Shown here in pieces: positions 33,692-43,646 of a DNA stretch of 56,646 nucleotides. Below the pieces are notes generated by a model. That model worked only from the letters and a program-made list of their open reading frames with translations. It did not search any database and was not told where the DNA came from. The position numbers and the translations under genes were made by a program. Numbering within the stretch: position 1 is the stretch's first letter; the number at the start of each line of letters is the position of its first letter. The stretch is from contig CAJQTC010000009.1 in the NCBI GenBank assembly GCA_905618885.1, positions 1 to 56,646 on the forward strand, read 5' to 3'. Source of the DNA: an uncultured Pelagibacteraceae bacterium (GTDB taxonomy: Bacteria > Pseudomonadota > Alphaproteobacteria > Pelagibacterales > Pelagibacteraceae).

Positions 33692-34501
33692 ATTATCAAT
33701 TAATCTTACTTTATCAATATAGTAAGCGATAAATAAATTAAATTTTTCATTTATGTGCTGAGGTTTCTTAAGAGTGCTTATGTTTAAACATTCTAAATAA
33801 TCAATTTTTTTCACACCAAATTTTTTTATTTTATTAAAAATATCTAGTTTTTTATTATTTAAATTTTTGATAAATATTTTTTTTTTATTAAGCTTTAAAA
33901 ATTTATAAATTTCTTCTGCAATTTTTAGTTGATTTTTATTTAGTCTTATATTTCTTGATGATAGAGCAATTCCAGTCCTCTCTCGTATTACAGGACAGGA
34001 TACAACTTCAGTTTTAATCTTATTTTTTTTAATATGAGACTTAATTAATATTAATTGTTGAAAATCTTTTATGCCTAAATATATTGATTTAGGCTTAATG
34101 ATTTCTAAGAATCTATTAACAACATCAACGACACCTTTGAAGTGGCCAGGTCTAAACCTACCACAAAGTTTCTGGGAAAATTTATCTAAATAAATAGGTA
34201 TTTTTACCTTAAGTGAAAAAATATCCTTTTTATTTGGAAGGTAAAGATATCTAATCTTCTTCTTTTTTAATAATTTGATATCTTTAATTAAATTTCTTGG
34301 GTATTTTTTAAAATCTGCAATTGAGCTAAACTGCTTAGGATTAACGTATATTGAAACTAAAATATTTGACGATTCCTTTTTAGCTTTATCTATTAAACTT
34401 AAATGACCCCTGTGTATTGATCCCATAGTTGGCACAAAGGATATGTCTTTTTTTTTAGATATTTCTTTTATTAAACTATGTCTGTTTTTAAATATTTTCA
34501 T
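33686..34501 (-). CDS. panC: Pantothenate synthetase (pantoate--beta-alanine ligase)
   Basis: FVPTMGSIHRGHLSLI, RPGHFKGVVDVVNRF, GIKDFQQLILI, IRERTGIALSSRN; start MKIFKNRHS at 34501. Confidence 0.93.
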   Translation of the reverse strand: MKIFKNRHSLIKEISKKKDISFVPTMGSIHRGHLSLIDKAKKESSNILVSIYVNPKQFSSIADFKKYPRNLIKDIKLLKKKKIRYLYLPNKKDIFSLKVKIPIYLDKFSQKLCGRFRPGHFKGVVDVVNRFLEIIKPKSIYLGIKDFQQLILIKSHIKKNKIKTEVVSCPVIRERTGIALSSRNIRLNKNQLKIAEEIYKFLKLNKKKIFIKNLNNKKLDIFNKIKKFGVKKIDYLECLNISTLKKPQHINEKFNLFIAYYIDKVRLIDNL

Positions 34502-34536
34502 TTGTAAAAATTGTATTTTAAAAGTAAAAGAAACGT

Positions 34537-35358
34537 ATGTTAAGACAGGCGATAATACCATTAGCAGGATTGGGCACAAGACTTTTACCTTTATCTAGCA
34601 TCACCCCAAAAGAACTTTTACCTATAAATGGTAGACCAAATTTAGAGTACATACTAGATGAGTGTATAGATGCGGGTATTAAAGAATTCATATTTATTAT
34701 ATCCAAAAAAAAAGAGAGCATCAAAAAATATTTTTTCAATGATCAATTTTATAAAACTATACTAACTAAAAAAAAAGACAAAAGAATAAATGATACGTTT
34801 CAAAAACTAAAAAAATATCAAAAAATGATTAAATTTGTTTATCAAAACAATCCTAAAGGCACAGGTGATGCAATTCTTCAGTGTAAAAATTATATTAAAT
34901 CATCTCATTTTTTAATGCTTTTTCCAGATGACCTTATTATAAAAAAAAATTGTACCAAAGAAATGATCTCGCTGCACAACAAAACTAGAGGCTCTATTAT
35001 TGCAACCAAAAAAGTTGATAAAAAAACTGTTTCTAGATGGGGAATACTATCTTTTAAAAAAAAAAATAAAAACTATTTTAAGATTAGAGATGTTGTTGAA
35101 AAACCCAGTATTCAAAACACTCCATCTAATTATGCCATTATTGGTCGATATATTTTACCAAAAACTATTATGAAGAAGCTAAAAAAACTAAAGCCAGGTC
35201 AAGGCGGTGAAATACATATAACGGATGCAATTAAGGATTTAATTTATGACGGAGAAAATTTTTATGGAAATATATTTAAAGGTAAGTATTTAGATTGTGG
35301 AACCTTGAGTGGCTATATTAATTCTGGAGCTGAAATACTAAAGGAAAATAAACGATGA
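34537..35358 (+). CDS. galU: UTP--glucose-1-phosphate uridylyltransferase
   Basis: QAIIPLAGLGTRLLPLSSITPKELLPINGRPNLEYILDECIDAGI. Confidence 0.92.
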   Translation: MLRQAIIPLAGLGTRLLPLSSITPKELLPINGRPNLEYILDECIDAGIKEFIFIISKKKESIKKYFFNDQFYKTILTKKKDKRINDTFQKLKKYQKMIKFVYQNNPKGTGDAILQCKNYIKSSHFLMLFPDDLIIKKNCTKEMISLHNKTRGSIIATKKVDKKTVSRWGILSFKKKNKNYFKIRDVVEKPSIQNTPSNYAIIGRYILPKTIMKKLKKLKPGQGGEIHITDAIKDLIYDGENFYGNIFKGKYLDCGTLSGYINSGAEILKENKR

Positions 35359-36644
35359 GATTATGTATGATTGGAACAGGGTATGTTGGCCTCGTAAGTG
35401 GAACCTGTTTTGCTGACATTGGACATACAGTTTATTGCGTTGATAAAAATGAAGAGGTAATTAATAAACTGAACTCTGGTAAATCTTCAATTTATGAACC
35501 AGGTTTAAACGAATTAATAAAAAAAAATCATAGATCTAAAAGACTTTTTTTTACCTCAAATATTTCATATGCTTTAAATAAATCTGATATCATATTCATA
35601 TGTGTAGGAACTCCAAGTAAAAAAAATTCTCTTTCTGTTGATTTGAGCTATGTTTTTAAAGCAGCTAAAGAGATATCTAAATTTGCAAAAAAAAAAAAAA
35701 TTATTGTTACCAAGTCAACTGTTCCTATAGGTACGGGAGATCAAATTGAAAAAATCTTAAAAAATAAAAAAAAATTTATAGTTATTTCTAATCCTGAATT
35801 TTTAAGAGAAGGTGAAGCTATAAGAGATTTTAGATATCCAGATAGAATAATTGTTGGTTCAAATGAAAATAAATCATTTAAAACGATTAAAAGCTTATAC
35901 CTACCCTTGATCAACAAAGGTGCTAAATATTTTAGCACCAATAGACGTGGAGCCGAACTAATTAAGTACGCATCTAACGCATTTCTTGCGACAAAAATTA
36001 CTTTTATCAATGAGATTGCAAATCTGTGTGAAAAAACTGGGATTAATATAGAAGATATTTCGCTGGGTATGGGTAGTGATGTTAGAATTGGAAGTAGATT
36101 TTTAAGAGCTGGACCTGCTTACGGTGGATCATGCTTTCCTAAAGACACAAAGGGATTAATTTCAATTGCTGATAAAGAAAAAGTTGATCTCTCTTTAGTT
36201 AAATCTGTAATCAAATCAAATGAAAAAAGAAAAAAGCTACTTCTAGATAAAGTACACACCATTATTGGAAAAAATATTAAAAATAAGAATATAGTTTTTC
36301 TTGGTGTAACATTTAAGCCAAATACAGACGACATGCGGGATTCACCAAGTCTCGGAATGATTCCTTATTTTCATAAAAAAGGTGCAAATATTACATATTA
36401 CGATCCTACCGGTGCGAAATACGAATTTGTTAAATTAAAAAATTGTAAATTCTATAATCAAATTAATTTAGCATGTAAAAATGCTGACCTTATTATCTTA
36501 CACACTGAATGGGATGAATTTAAATCTCTAGACTTTAACAAAATTGTTAAAAATAAAAAATTTATATTGTATGATCTAAGAAATCTTTATCTGCCTAAAG
36601 AAATGAAGAGAAAAAAAATTAATTATTTTTCAATTGGCAGGTAA
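35355..36644 (+). CDS. ugd: UDP-glucose 6-dehydrogenase
   Basis: MRLCMIGTGYVGLVSGTCFADIGH..., NPEFLREGEAIRDFRYPDRIIVG, GPAYGGSCFPKDTKGL. Confidence 0.94.
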   Translation: MRLCMIGTGYVGLVSGTCFADIGHTVYCVDKNEEVINKLNSGKSSIYEPGLNELIKKNHRSKRLFFTSNISYALNKSDIIFICVGTPSKKNSLSVDLSYVFKAAKEISKFAKKKKIIVTKSTVPIGTGDQIEKILKNKKKFIVISNPEFLREGEAIRDFRYPDRIIVGSNENKSFKTIKSLYLPLINKGAKYFSTNRRGAELIKYASNAFLATKITFINEIANLCEKTGINIEDISLGMGSDVRIGSRFLRAGPAYGGSCFPKDTKGLISIADKEKVDLSLVKSVIKSNEKRKKLLLDKVHTIIGKNIKNKNIVFLGVTFKPNTDDMRDSPSLGMIPYFHKKGANITYYDPTGAKYEFVKLKNCKFYNQINLACKNADLIILHTEWDEFKSLDFNKIVKNKKFILYDLRNLYLPKEMKRKKINYFSIGR

Positions 36645-36645
36645 G

Positions 36646-37110
36646 TTATTTGATAATCTCAAATATAGCGTCCACTTCAACTGCTACACCTAGTGGAAGA
36701 CTATTTGTGCTCACAGCTGCTCTTGCATGCATTCCATTATCTCCGAAGATTGAAGAAATTAGTTCTGAAGCCCCATTAATAACTTTTGGCTGCTCTGTAT
36801 AATTACTTGTTGAGTTAACGTACCCTGTTAATTTTACACAAGATTTTATTTTTTCGAGATCATTTTTACAAGCAAATTTTGCGTGAGAAACAATACTTAA
36901 TGCACATCTTTTTGCGGCACTATATCCCTCGTCAGTCGTAAGAGTTTCTCCAAGTTTGCCCTTGATTAGAACACCTTTTTCATCAATTGATAATTGTCCT
37001 GAAATAAAAAGTAAATTTCCAACTATTTTGCTAGCAACATAAGCACCTACAGGTTCCTTAGGCACAGGTAGCTCTATATTTAATTCTTTTATTTTTTTTT
37101 CTATAGACAT
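36646..37110 (-). CDS. RidA/YjgF-family protein
   Basis: LPVPKEPVGAYVASKIVGNLLFISGQLSID...HARAAVSTNSLPLGVAVEVDAIFEI. Confidence 0.88.
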   Translation of the reverse strand: MSIEKKIKELNIELPVPKEPVGAYVASKIVGNLLFISGQLSIDEKGVLIKGKLGETLTTDEGYSAAKRCALSIVSHAKFACKNDLEKIKSCVKLTGYVNSTSNYTEQPKVINGASELISSIFGDNGMHARAAVSTNSLPLGVAVEVDAIFEIIK

Positions 37111-37148
37111 TAATTCATTCTATTAATTTTTATTACGGACTAATTTTT

Positions 37149-37331
37149 TTATTTAATCTTATTTCTTTGAGCTGCTTTTTTAAATTCTTTTTTTTGATAT
37201 TCTTTTGTTTCAATGGCAATTTTTTTTCCCTTACATAGCACGTCATAAAATTTGCATTTTACTTCATTAGCATAAACTGTAATGTTAAAGCTCAATGATA
37301 CAAATGTTAATAATAATATAATTGATTTCAT
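37149..37331 (-). CDS. Small predicted secreted protein (60 aa) of unknown function
   Basis: N-terminal signal-like MKSIILLLTFVSLSFNITVYA, two Cys (KCKFYDVLCKGKK); start codon overlaps the topA stop. Confidence 0.55.
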   Translation of the reverse strand: MKSIILLLTFVSLSFNITVYANEVKCKFYDVLCKGKKIAIETKEYQKKEFKKAAQRNKIK

Positions 37332-39922
37332 TTTTTTTTTCCTTTTTTAAATTTATTTTTCTTAGTTTTATCATATTCTCTTCTTTTTTCTATCAAAATT
37401 AAAGCTTCTTCCATATTGATTTCATTTGGATCTTTTTCCTCAGGTACAGTAGCGTTAAGTGATTTATACTTTATGTAAGGACCAAACTGTCCTTTCATAA
37501 TTCTAACTGGTTTTTTATCTTCGGGGTGTTCACCTAAGTCCTTTATTATCGACGCAGATATTCTACCAGGTTTTGCTTCAGCTATAAGTGTTATTGCTCG
37601 GTTTAAACCTATGGAAAAAATTTCCTCAACATTTTCTATCCTAGCTGATTTATTTTCACACTTTAAATATGGGCCAAATCTTCCAGAGTTTAAAGTTATA
37701 TCTTGTCCAGATTCAGGATTTTTACCTAGGACTTTTGGTAGAGAACACAAAAATTTCGCTTGAGTTAAATCTAGATTGTCTATTTCGATACCTTTAGGTA
37801 TAGAAACGTTTCTCATATTGCTGTCTTCTTTAATTTTTTTCTTCTTCTTTTTCTTCTTTGTTTTTTGTGAGCTTTCTTCTTCAATCTCAATTTCTTTTTC
37901 ATATTGTAGATAAGGACCAAATCTTCCATTTTTCAGATAAATATCCATGCCTTCTTCATTTTGTCCAATAAATTTAGGTTCAGCTAAATTGTGTTTAGCA
38001 GCAGCTTTTGTTTTGGAAAGTGGTCTTGTAAATTTACACTCGGGATAATTAGAACAACCAATAAATGCACCACCTCGAAAACTATTTTTTAAGCTCAATA
38101 TTCCACTGTCACAAAGTTTACATTTTCTGTCTATTTCATCTTGATTATTTTTATCAAAAATTAAATTACCCAGACTATCATTTAATAAGTCTAAAACTTC
38201 TCGAGTCCTTTTTTCTTTGACACTAATGATGTTAGCGTAAAAGTCTTTCCAAAAATCTTCTAAAACTTTAGTCCATTTAATTTTACCACTAGTAATTTCA
38301 TCTAATTGATTTTCTAATTCAGCCGTAAAATTATAATCAACATATTTTGTGAATAATTTTTCCAAGAAGGCTGATATTAACTTTCCTCTATCCGTAGGAT
38401 GAAATCTTTTATTTATTTGTTCAACATAATTCCTGGTAGATAAGACTGAAATAATACTAGCGTATGTAGACGGTCTTCCTATACCAAGCTCTTCCATTTT
38501 CTTTACCAAACTTGCTTCGGAGTACCTCGGTGGTGGTTCAGTAAAGTGTTGTTCGTCTATCAATTTAAGAATATTTACATCTTCTCCAACTTTGCATTCA
38601 GGTAGAATATTTTTAATATCATCATCTGTTTCTAGTGATTCATAAACTTTTAAAAAACCATCAAATTTAACAACTGATCCATTGGCTCTAAAATTAATTT
38701 GTTTGTCTTCTGAAGAAATTATTATATTGTTTCTATAGAATTCTGCAGGATTCATTTGTGATGATAGCGCTCTACTCCAAATGAGTTCATAAAGTTTTAG
38801 CTGATCTACATTAACATATTTTTTTATATCGCTTGGCTTTCTTGTTATCTCAGTAGGCCTAATCGCTTCATGTGCTTCTTGTGCATTTTTAGCTTTTTTA
38901 CCTTCGTATGTGTTGTCACTTGATGGAAGATATTCTTTACCAAAATTTTTTTCAATTAAGTTTCTAAAATCCACAATTGCTTCTTTAGATATTTGAGTTC
39001 CATCAGTTCTCATGTAAGTAATAAGCCCAGTAGTTTCTCCCTCAATATCAACACCCTGGTAAAGTCTTTGTGCAATTTGCATCGTTCTTGACGCTCCAAA
39101 TCCAAACTTACTAGAAGCCGTCTGCTGAAGAGTAGAAGTTGTAAAAGGAGCTAAAGGATTTCTTTTGTGAACCTTTGAGTTGATATCTTCTATCTTAAAC
39201 TTTGATTTGTTAATTATATCTAATGCTTTATCGATCTCTATTTTATTTTTAAATGTAAAACGTTCAATCTTTTTTCCTTTAAAAAGACTTAACTTAGAAA
39301 AAATATTTTTATTATTTGTATTCGTAAAATCTGAAGTGACAGACCAATATTCTTCTGGATTAAACAACTCTATCTCATGTTCCCTTTCTGTAATTAACTT
39401 CAAAGAAACAGACTGAACTCTACCAGCAGATTTAGAGCCCGGAAGTTTAGTCCATAAAATAGGTGAGATATTAAAACCAACAAGATAATCTAAAGCTCTT
39501 CTTGCTAAATAAGCTTCAACTAAAGGAATTTCTATTTGTCTAGGATTATCTATTGCTTTTAAAATAGCATTTTTTGTTATTTCGTTAAATACTACACGCT
39601 CTAAAACTTTGTCTTTTAAAATTTTTTTAGAGACAAGATACTCTTTAACATGCCAGGCTATTGCCTCTCCCTCACGATCAGGGTCAGTAGCTAATATAAT
39701 TTTATCAGATTCCTCTGCGGCATCAGTAATTTCCTTTAAATATTTTTTTGAAAAAGAGCCAATTTCCCACAACATTTTAAAATTATTATCAGGATCTACC
39801 GACCCATTTTTTGATGGCAGATCTCTTATGTGCCCATAACTTGCTAAAACTAAATAATCTTTCCCTAGATATTTATTGATAGTCTTTGCTTTTGCAGGGC
39901 TCTCAACTATAACCAAATTCAT
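37328..39922 (-). CDS. topA: DNA topoisomerase I
   Basis: MNLVIVESPAKAKTINKYLGKDYLVLASYGHIRDLP, zinc ribbon CKLCDSGILSLKNSFRGGAFIGCSNYPECKF, C-terminal repeats. Confidence 0.98.
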   Translation of the reverse strand: MNLVIVESPAKAKTINKYLGKDYLVLASYGHIRDLPSKNGSVDPDNNFKMLWEIGSFSKKYLKEITDAAEESDKIILATDPDREGEAIAWHVKEYLVSKKILKDKVLERVVFNEITKNAILKAIDNPRQIEIPLVEAYLARRALDYLVGFNISPILWTKLPGSKSAGRVQSVSLKLITEREHEIELFNPEEYWSVTSDFTNTNNKNIFSKLSLFKGKKIERFTFKNKIEIDKALDIINKSKFKIEDINSKVHKRNPLAPFTTSTLQQTASSKFGFGASRTMQIAQRLYQGVDIEGETTGLITYMRTDGTQISKEAIVDFRNLIEKNFGKEYLPSSDNTYEGKKAKNAQEAHEAIRPTEITRKPSDIKKYVNVDQLKLYELIWSRALSSQMNPAEFYRNNIIISSEDKQINFRANGSVVKFDGFLKVYESLETDDDIKNILPECKVGEDVNILKLIDEQHFTEPPPRYSEASLVKKMEELGIGRPSTYASIISVLSTRNYVEQINKRFHPTDRGKLISAFLEKLFTKYVDYNFTAELENQLDEITSGKIKWTKVLEDFWKDFYANIISVKEKRTREVLDLLNDSLGNLIFDKNNQDEIDRKCKLCDSGILSLKNSFRGGAFIGCSNYPECKFTRPLSKTKAAAKHNLAEPKFIGQNEEGMDIYLKNGRFGPYLQYEKEIEIEEESSQKTKKKKKKKKIKEDSNMRNVSIPKGIEIDNLDLTQAKFLCSLPKVLGKNPESGQDITLNSGRFGPYLKCENKSARIENVEEIFSIGLNRAITLIAEAKPGRISASIIKDLGEHPEDKKPVRIMKGQFGPYIKYKSLNATVPEEKDPNEINMEEALILIEKRREYDKTKKNKFKKGKKK

Positions 39923-39931
39923 TCCTGCATT

Positions 39932-39959
39932 TATTTACAAATCTAAAGAGTTTTGTCAA
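39932..39959 (-). promoter_or_regulatory. Putative sigma70 promoter for topA
   Basis: Minus strand TTGACA (39959-39954), 16-bp spacer, TAAATA (39937-39932), just upstream of ATG 39922. Confidence 0.45.
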
Positions 39960-39989
39960 ACGCTAGTGTAATTGAATGAAAAAAGTCCT

Positions 39990-40571
39990 CTAAAGAGTGA
40001 TTTTATTTTCAGTTTTATTTTTAAGTCGGACTATATTTATTCTGTGCGTATAAATAACGGTTATAAAAATTATGAAAAAAAATATACTTTCAAGAGAGTT
40101 TTTTAAATAAATTGAGTATAAAAAAATTGCTCCTGTGGAAAGCAGAGAAGAAACAGATGAATACTTTGTTGTGTACAAAATTAAACACCAACAAACTATA
40201 AAAATAATCGCTAATTTAATTGATAAGGCAAAAAGAACACCAAGAAAAACTGCTATTCCTTTTCCTCCTTTAAATTTTAACCAGACTGGAAATACATGTC
40301 CAAGAACACATAAAAGAGCAGATAAATAAATATAATCTGGAAAATATATAAAAGTTATAGCAATAGAGACATAGGCTTTAAGTCCATCTAAGAACAAAGT
40401 AGTAGCGCTTAAAGATTTTTTACCTGTTCTAAGTGCGTTTGTAGCTCCTATGTTTCCTGATCCAATATCTCTAAGATCTTTGTTTAAAAAAATTTTTGTA
40501 AGTACTAAGCCAAATGGTATTGATCCTAAAAAATAAGAATAAGTAACCGTATATAATATTTCTAAATTCAC
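39990..40571 (-). CDS. plsY: Acyl-phosphate glycerol-3-phosphate acyltransferase
   Basis: YFLGSIPFGLVLTKIFLNKDLRDIGSGNIGATNALRTGKK, GGKGIAVFLGV. Confidence 0.95.
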   Translation of the reverse strand: MNLEILYTVTYSYFLGSIPFGLVLTKIFLNKDLRDIGSGNIGATNALRTGKKSLSATTLFLDGLKAYVSIAITFIYFPDYIYLSALLCVLGHVFPVWLKFKGGKGIAVFLGVLFALSIKLAIIFIVCWCLILYTTKYSSVSSLLSTGAIFLYSIYLKNSLESIFFFIIFITVIYTHRINIVRLKNKTENKITL

Positions 40572-41860
40572 TATGATTTAAATACCAGATCACCATTTAA
40601 GAAAGTCATATAAACTTTTCCTTGCAGCTTTCTACCTTCGATGGCTGTATTTTTAGATTTAGACTTTAAGTCGTCTCCATTAACTACCCATGGTTTATCT
40701 AAATCAAAGACACAGATATCTGCATCTGATCCTTTTTTTAATGTTCCTTTATTTATTTTTAAAATTTTTGCGGGATTTATAGTTAAAGTCTCAATTATTT
40801 TTGTTAGATCAAGAGACTCGTTATGGTGCATTTCTAGGGCTAGGGGTAAAAGAGTTTCAATTCCTATGGCACCTGTAGCAGCTTGGGCGAAAGGTAGTCT
40901 TTTTCCTTCTTCATCCTCTGGTGTATGGTCTGATACTATTACATCAATCAATCCTGATTTAATTCCACTTACCAATGAAGTTCTGTCATCTTCAAGTCTA
41001 AGCGGAGGAGAAAGTTTTAAAAAAGTTTTAAAATCACCAATGTCATTTTCATTTAGTGAAAGATTATTAATAGATACACCAACACTAAATTTTAATCCTT
41101 TTTCTTTATTTCTCTTAATGACATCTAGAGAATCTTTTGAGGAGATTTGGTTTATATGGTACCTACAAGAAAATTCACTTAATAAGGACAGGTCTCTTTC
41201 GATGATTATTTTTTCAGCTATATATGAAATTCCTTCTAGTCCTAATCTTGTTGAAACCTCACCGTTATTTATGCATCCATTTTTTGAAAGTTCGTAATCC
41301 TCTACATGCTGCATGATTAAAACACCTATGTCTGAAGCGTAGTCCATTATTTTTGCCATAGTCTCTGTGTTTTGGACTGTTTTAATTACGTCGGTGAATC
41401 CAATAATCCCTTTTTTGGAGAGCAAACCAAATTCAGACATTTCTTTCCCACCTATATCTCTAGTTAACGACGCACAGGGATACAAGTTGATTGATGCTTT
41501 ATCTCTTCCTCTTCTAATTATAAAATCAACCATAGAAACATTGTCAATAATTGGTTTGGTATTTGGCATAGTAACAACAGATGTTACGCCACCAGCTAAA
41601 GCTGCCTGACTCAATGTTCTAAAATTCTCTTTATATTCGTAGCCTGGTTCTCCAACAAATGCTTTCATATCAACAACTCCTGGTATTACAATATGATTTT
41701 TTAAATCTATAACCTCTGCTGAGGACGCTGCGTCAGATTTTGTAACATTATTACCTATCATTTTAATTTTTCCCTTGTCATCAATAATGACCGATCCTTT
41801 TTCATCCATTTTTTGTGATGGATCTATAATACGTGCGTTAATTAAAATTTTTTCTTTCAT
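40571..41860 (-). CDS. pyrC: Dihydroorotase-like PyrC, probably non-catalytic (PyrC')
   Basis: Amidohydrolase fold adjacent to pyrB, but VVDMKAFVGEPG replaces the VDxHxHxREPG motif. Confidence 0.9.
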   Translation of the reverse strand: MKEKILINARIIDPSQKMDEKGSVIIDDKGKIKMIGNNVTKSDAASSAEVIDLKNHIVIPGVVDMKAFVGEPGYEYKENFRTLSQAALAGGVTSVVTMPNTKPIIDNVSMVDFIIRRGRDKASINLYPCASLTRDIGGKEMSEFGLLSKKGIIGFTDVIKTVQNTETMAKIMDYASDIGVLIMQHVEDYELSKNGCINNGEVSTRLGLEGISYIAEKIIIERDLSLLSEFSCRYHINQISSKDSLDVIKRNKEKGLKFSVGVSINNLSLNENDIGDFKTFLKLSPPLRLEDDRTSLVSGIKSGLIDVIVSDHTPEDEEGKRLPFAQAATGAIGIETLLPLALEMHHNESLDLTKIIETLTINPAKILKINKGTLKKGSDADICVFDLDKPWVVNGDDLKSKSKNTAIEGRKLQGKVYMTFLNGDLVFKS

Positions 41861-41861
41861 T

Positions 41862-42806
41862 TTATTTACAATAAATTTTTAAGCATGCCATTCTTACTGC
41901 CACACCTAGTTCTACCTGTTCCTTAACAAGACTTACATTTATGTCATCCGCAAGTTTAGTGTCTATTTCAACTCCTCTATTCATTGGTCCGGGATGCATA
42001 ATTAAAGCATCTTTACTAGCAAACTTTAATTTTTCTGGTGTAAGTCCAAAAAACTCATAATATTCTCTTTTAGAAGGTAAAAATGAACCTTGCATTCTTT
42101 CATTCTGCAACCTTAACATCATTACAATATCACATTTGTCCAAACCCTTTTTCATATCAGTAAAACTTTTAACACCAAGTCTTTCAATAGATTTAGGCAT
42201 TAAAGTTTTTGGGCCAATAACATTTACTTCCGCACCTAACATATTCATTAAATAAATATTTGACCTAGCGACGCGTGAATGAAGTATGTCACCACAAATC
42301 GCAATCTTTAATCCTTCAATTGTTTTTTTTCGGTTAATAATAGTTAAAGCATCTAGCAGTGCTTGAGTAGGATGTTCTCTTCTCCCGTCACCAGCGTTAA
42401 TAACTGCACAATTAACTTTTTGAGAAAGTAAATTAGGCGCACCTGAGTCTTGGTGTCTTATAACAATTATGTCCGGATGCATTGCATTTAAAGTCATTGC
42501 GGTATCTATTAAAGTTTCACCTTTTTTAAGAGCTGAGTTTCCAACATTCATAGTCATTACATCTGCACCCAGTCTTTTACCGGCTAGATCAAAAGAACTT
42601 TGGGTTCTTGTTGAAGGCTCAAAGAATAAATTAATTTGAGTTTTACCTCTTAAAGTGTCTAGTTTTTTTGATGGACTTCTATTTAAGGAAATAAAAGCTT
42701 TTGCTTCTTCAAGAATCTTTTTGGCTTCTTGAATTGATAAATTTTGAATACCTAAAAGATGTTTGGGTTGGCTTTTAATAGCTGAAGTATTTTTTTGCAC
42801 TGCCAT
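41862..42806 (-). CDS. pyrB: Aspartate carbamoyltransferase catalytic subunit
   Basis: [63 protein letters not shown]. Confidence 0.97.
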   Translation of the reverse strand: MAVQKNTSAIKSQPKHLLGIQNLSIQEAKKILEEAKAFISLNRSPSKKLDTLRGKTQINLFFEPSTRTQSSFDLAGKRLGADVMTMNVGNSALKKGETLIDTAMTLNAMHPDIIVIRHQDSGAPNLLSQKVNCAVINAGDGRREHPTQALLDALTIINRKKTIEGLKIAICGDILHSRVARSNIYLMNMLGAEVNVIGPKTLMPKSIERLGVKSFTDMKKGLDKCDIVMMLRLQNERMQGSFLPSKREYYEFFGLTPEKLKFASKDALIMHPGPMNRGVEIDTKLADDINVSLVKEQVELGVAVRMACLKIYCK

Positions 42807-42850
42807 TAAAAACAACTCTATAGGCCTTTTGTGGTATTAGATCAAGTAAT

Positions 42851-43306
42851 TTATCTCTTTAAGAAGTCCAACGCACCTTGAAGAATAAAAGCTGCTGAGT
42901 TTTCATCTAGTTTACTTATTTTTTTGCTCGTATTAGTGTTTAAATCATTAGACAGGTTAAAAGCACCTCTACTAGAAAGTCTTTCATCCCACATAGCGAT
43001 AGGTATGTTAGTGTTTTTTGATAAGTTTATTGCCAGATCTTTAGCTGATTGAGAAGATTGACTTGTGGAACCATCCATATTTATCGGGTTACCAATTATT
43101 ATACCTTTAATATCATTATCAGAAATAATTTTATTTATTTGTATCAAGAAGTCAGAAAAATTATTTTTAATTATAGTTGTGTAAGGTGTTGCTATAATTT
43201 TATTTTCATCAGATATGGCTATACCTACACGTTTTTTACCAGGGTCAATTCCTAATAATCTTGATTTTTTATCAATTTTTTTTCCAAATTCTTCAATATC
43301 AAGCAT
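42851..43306 (-). CDS. ruvX: Putative pre-16S rRNA nuclease (YqgF/RuvX)
   Basis: LLGIDPGKKRVGIAISDENKIIATPYTTI, IIIGNPINMDGS, WDERLSSRGA. Confidence 0.92.
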   Translation of the reverse strand: MLDIEEFGKKIDKKSRLLGIDPGKKRVGIAISDENKIIATPYTTIIKNNFSDFLIQINKIISDNDIKGIIIGNPINMDGSTSQSSQSAKDLAINLSKNTNIPIAMWDERLSSRGAFNLSNDLNTNTSKKISKLDENSAAFILQGALDFLKR

Positions 43307-43358
43307 GATTATGTTATAAGTTGTGATAATAATTTCCTAAAATTAACATAGATCACAA

Positions 43359-43646
43359 ATGTCCATAGATAAAGACAAAATTAAACACACAGCTAAACTT
43401 GCAAGAATATCTTTAGACGAAAATAAAATAGAGAGTTTATCTAAAGATTTATCCAACATATTTAATTTTATTGAAAAATTGAGCAAAACTAACACAGGTA
43501 AGGTTAATCCTTTAACTTCAATTCTAGACCAAAGCTTAAGAACCAGAGAAGACGAAGTTACAGATGGAGGAATTAGAGATAAAATTTTAGAAAATTCACC
43601 GAATAAAAATGAAGAATTTTTTATTGTACCTAAAGTAATAGAATAG
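43359..43646 (+). CDS. gatC: Asp/Glu-tRNA amidotransferase subunit C
   Basis: KIKHTAKLARISLDENKIESLSKDLSNIFNFIEKL; upstream of gatA. Confidence 0.95.
   Translation: MSIDKDKIKHTAKLARISLDENKIESLSKDLSNIFNFIEKLSKTNTGKVNPLTSILDQSLRTREDEVTDGGIRDKILENSPNKNEEFFIVPKVIE

Noticed and set aside
33106-33699. 197-aa minus-strand ORF opposite mgtE
   Set aside because: Shadow of the hydrophobic MgtE domain; overlaps the panC 3' end; no independent support.
40641-41297. 218-aa plus-strand ORF opposite pyrC
   Set aside because: Antisense shadow of the PyrC reading frame, no recognisable domain.
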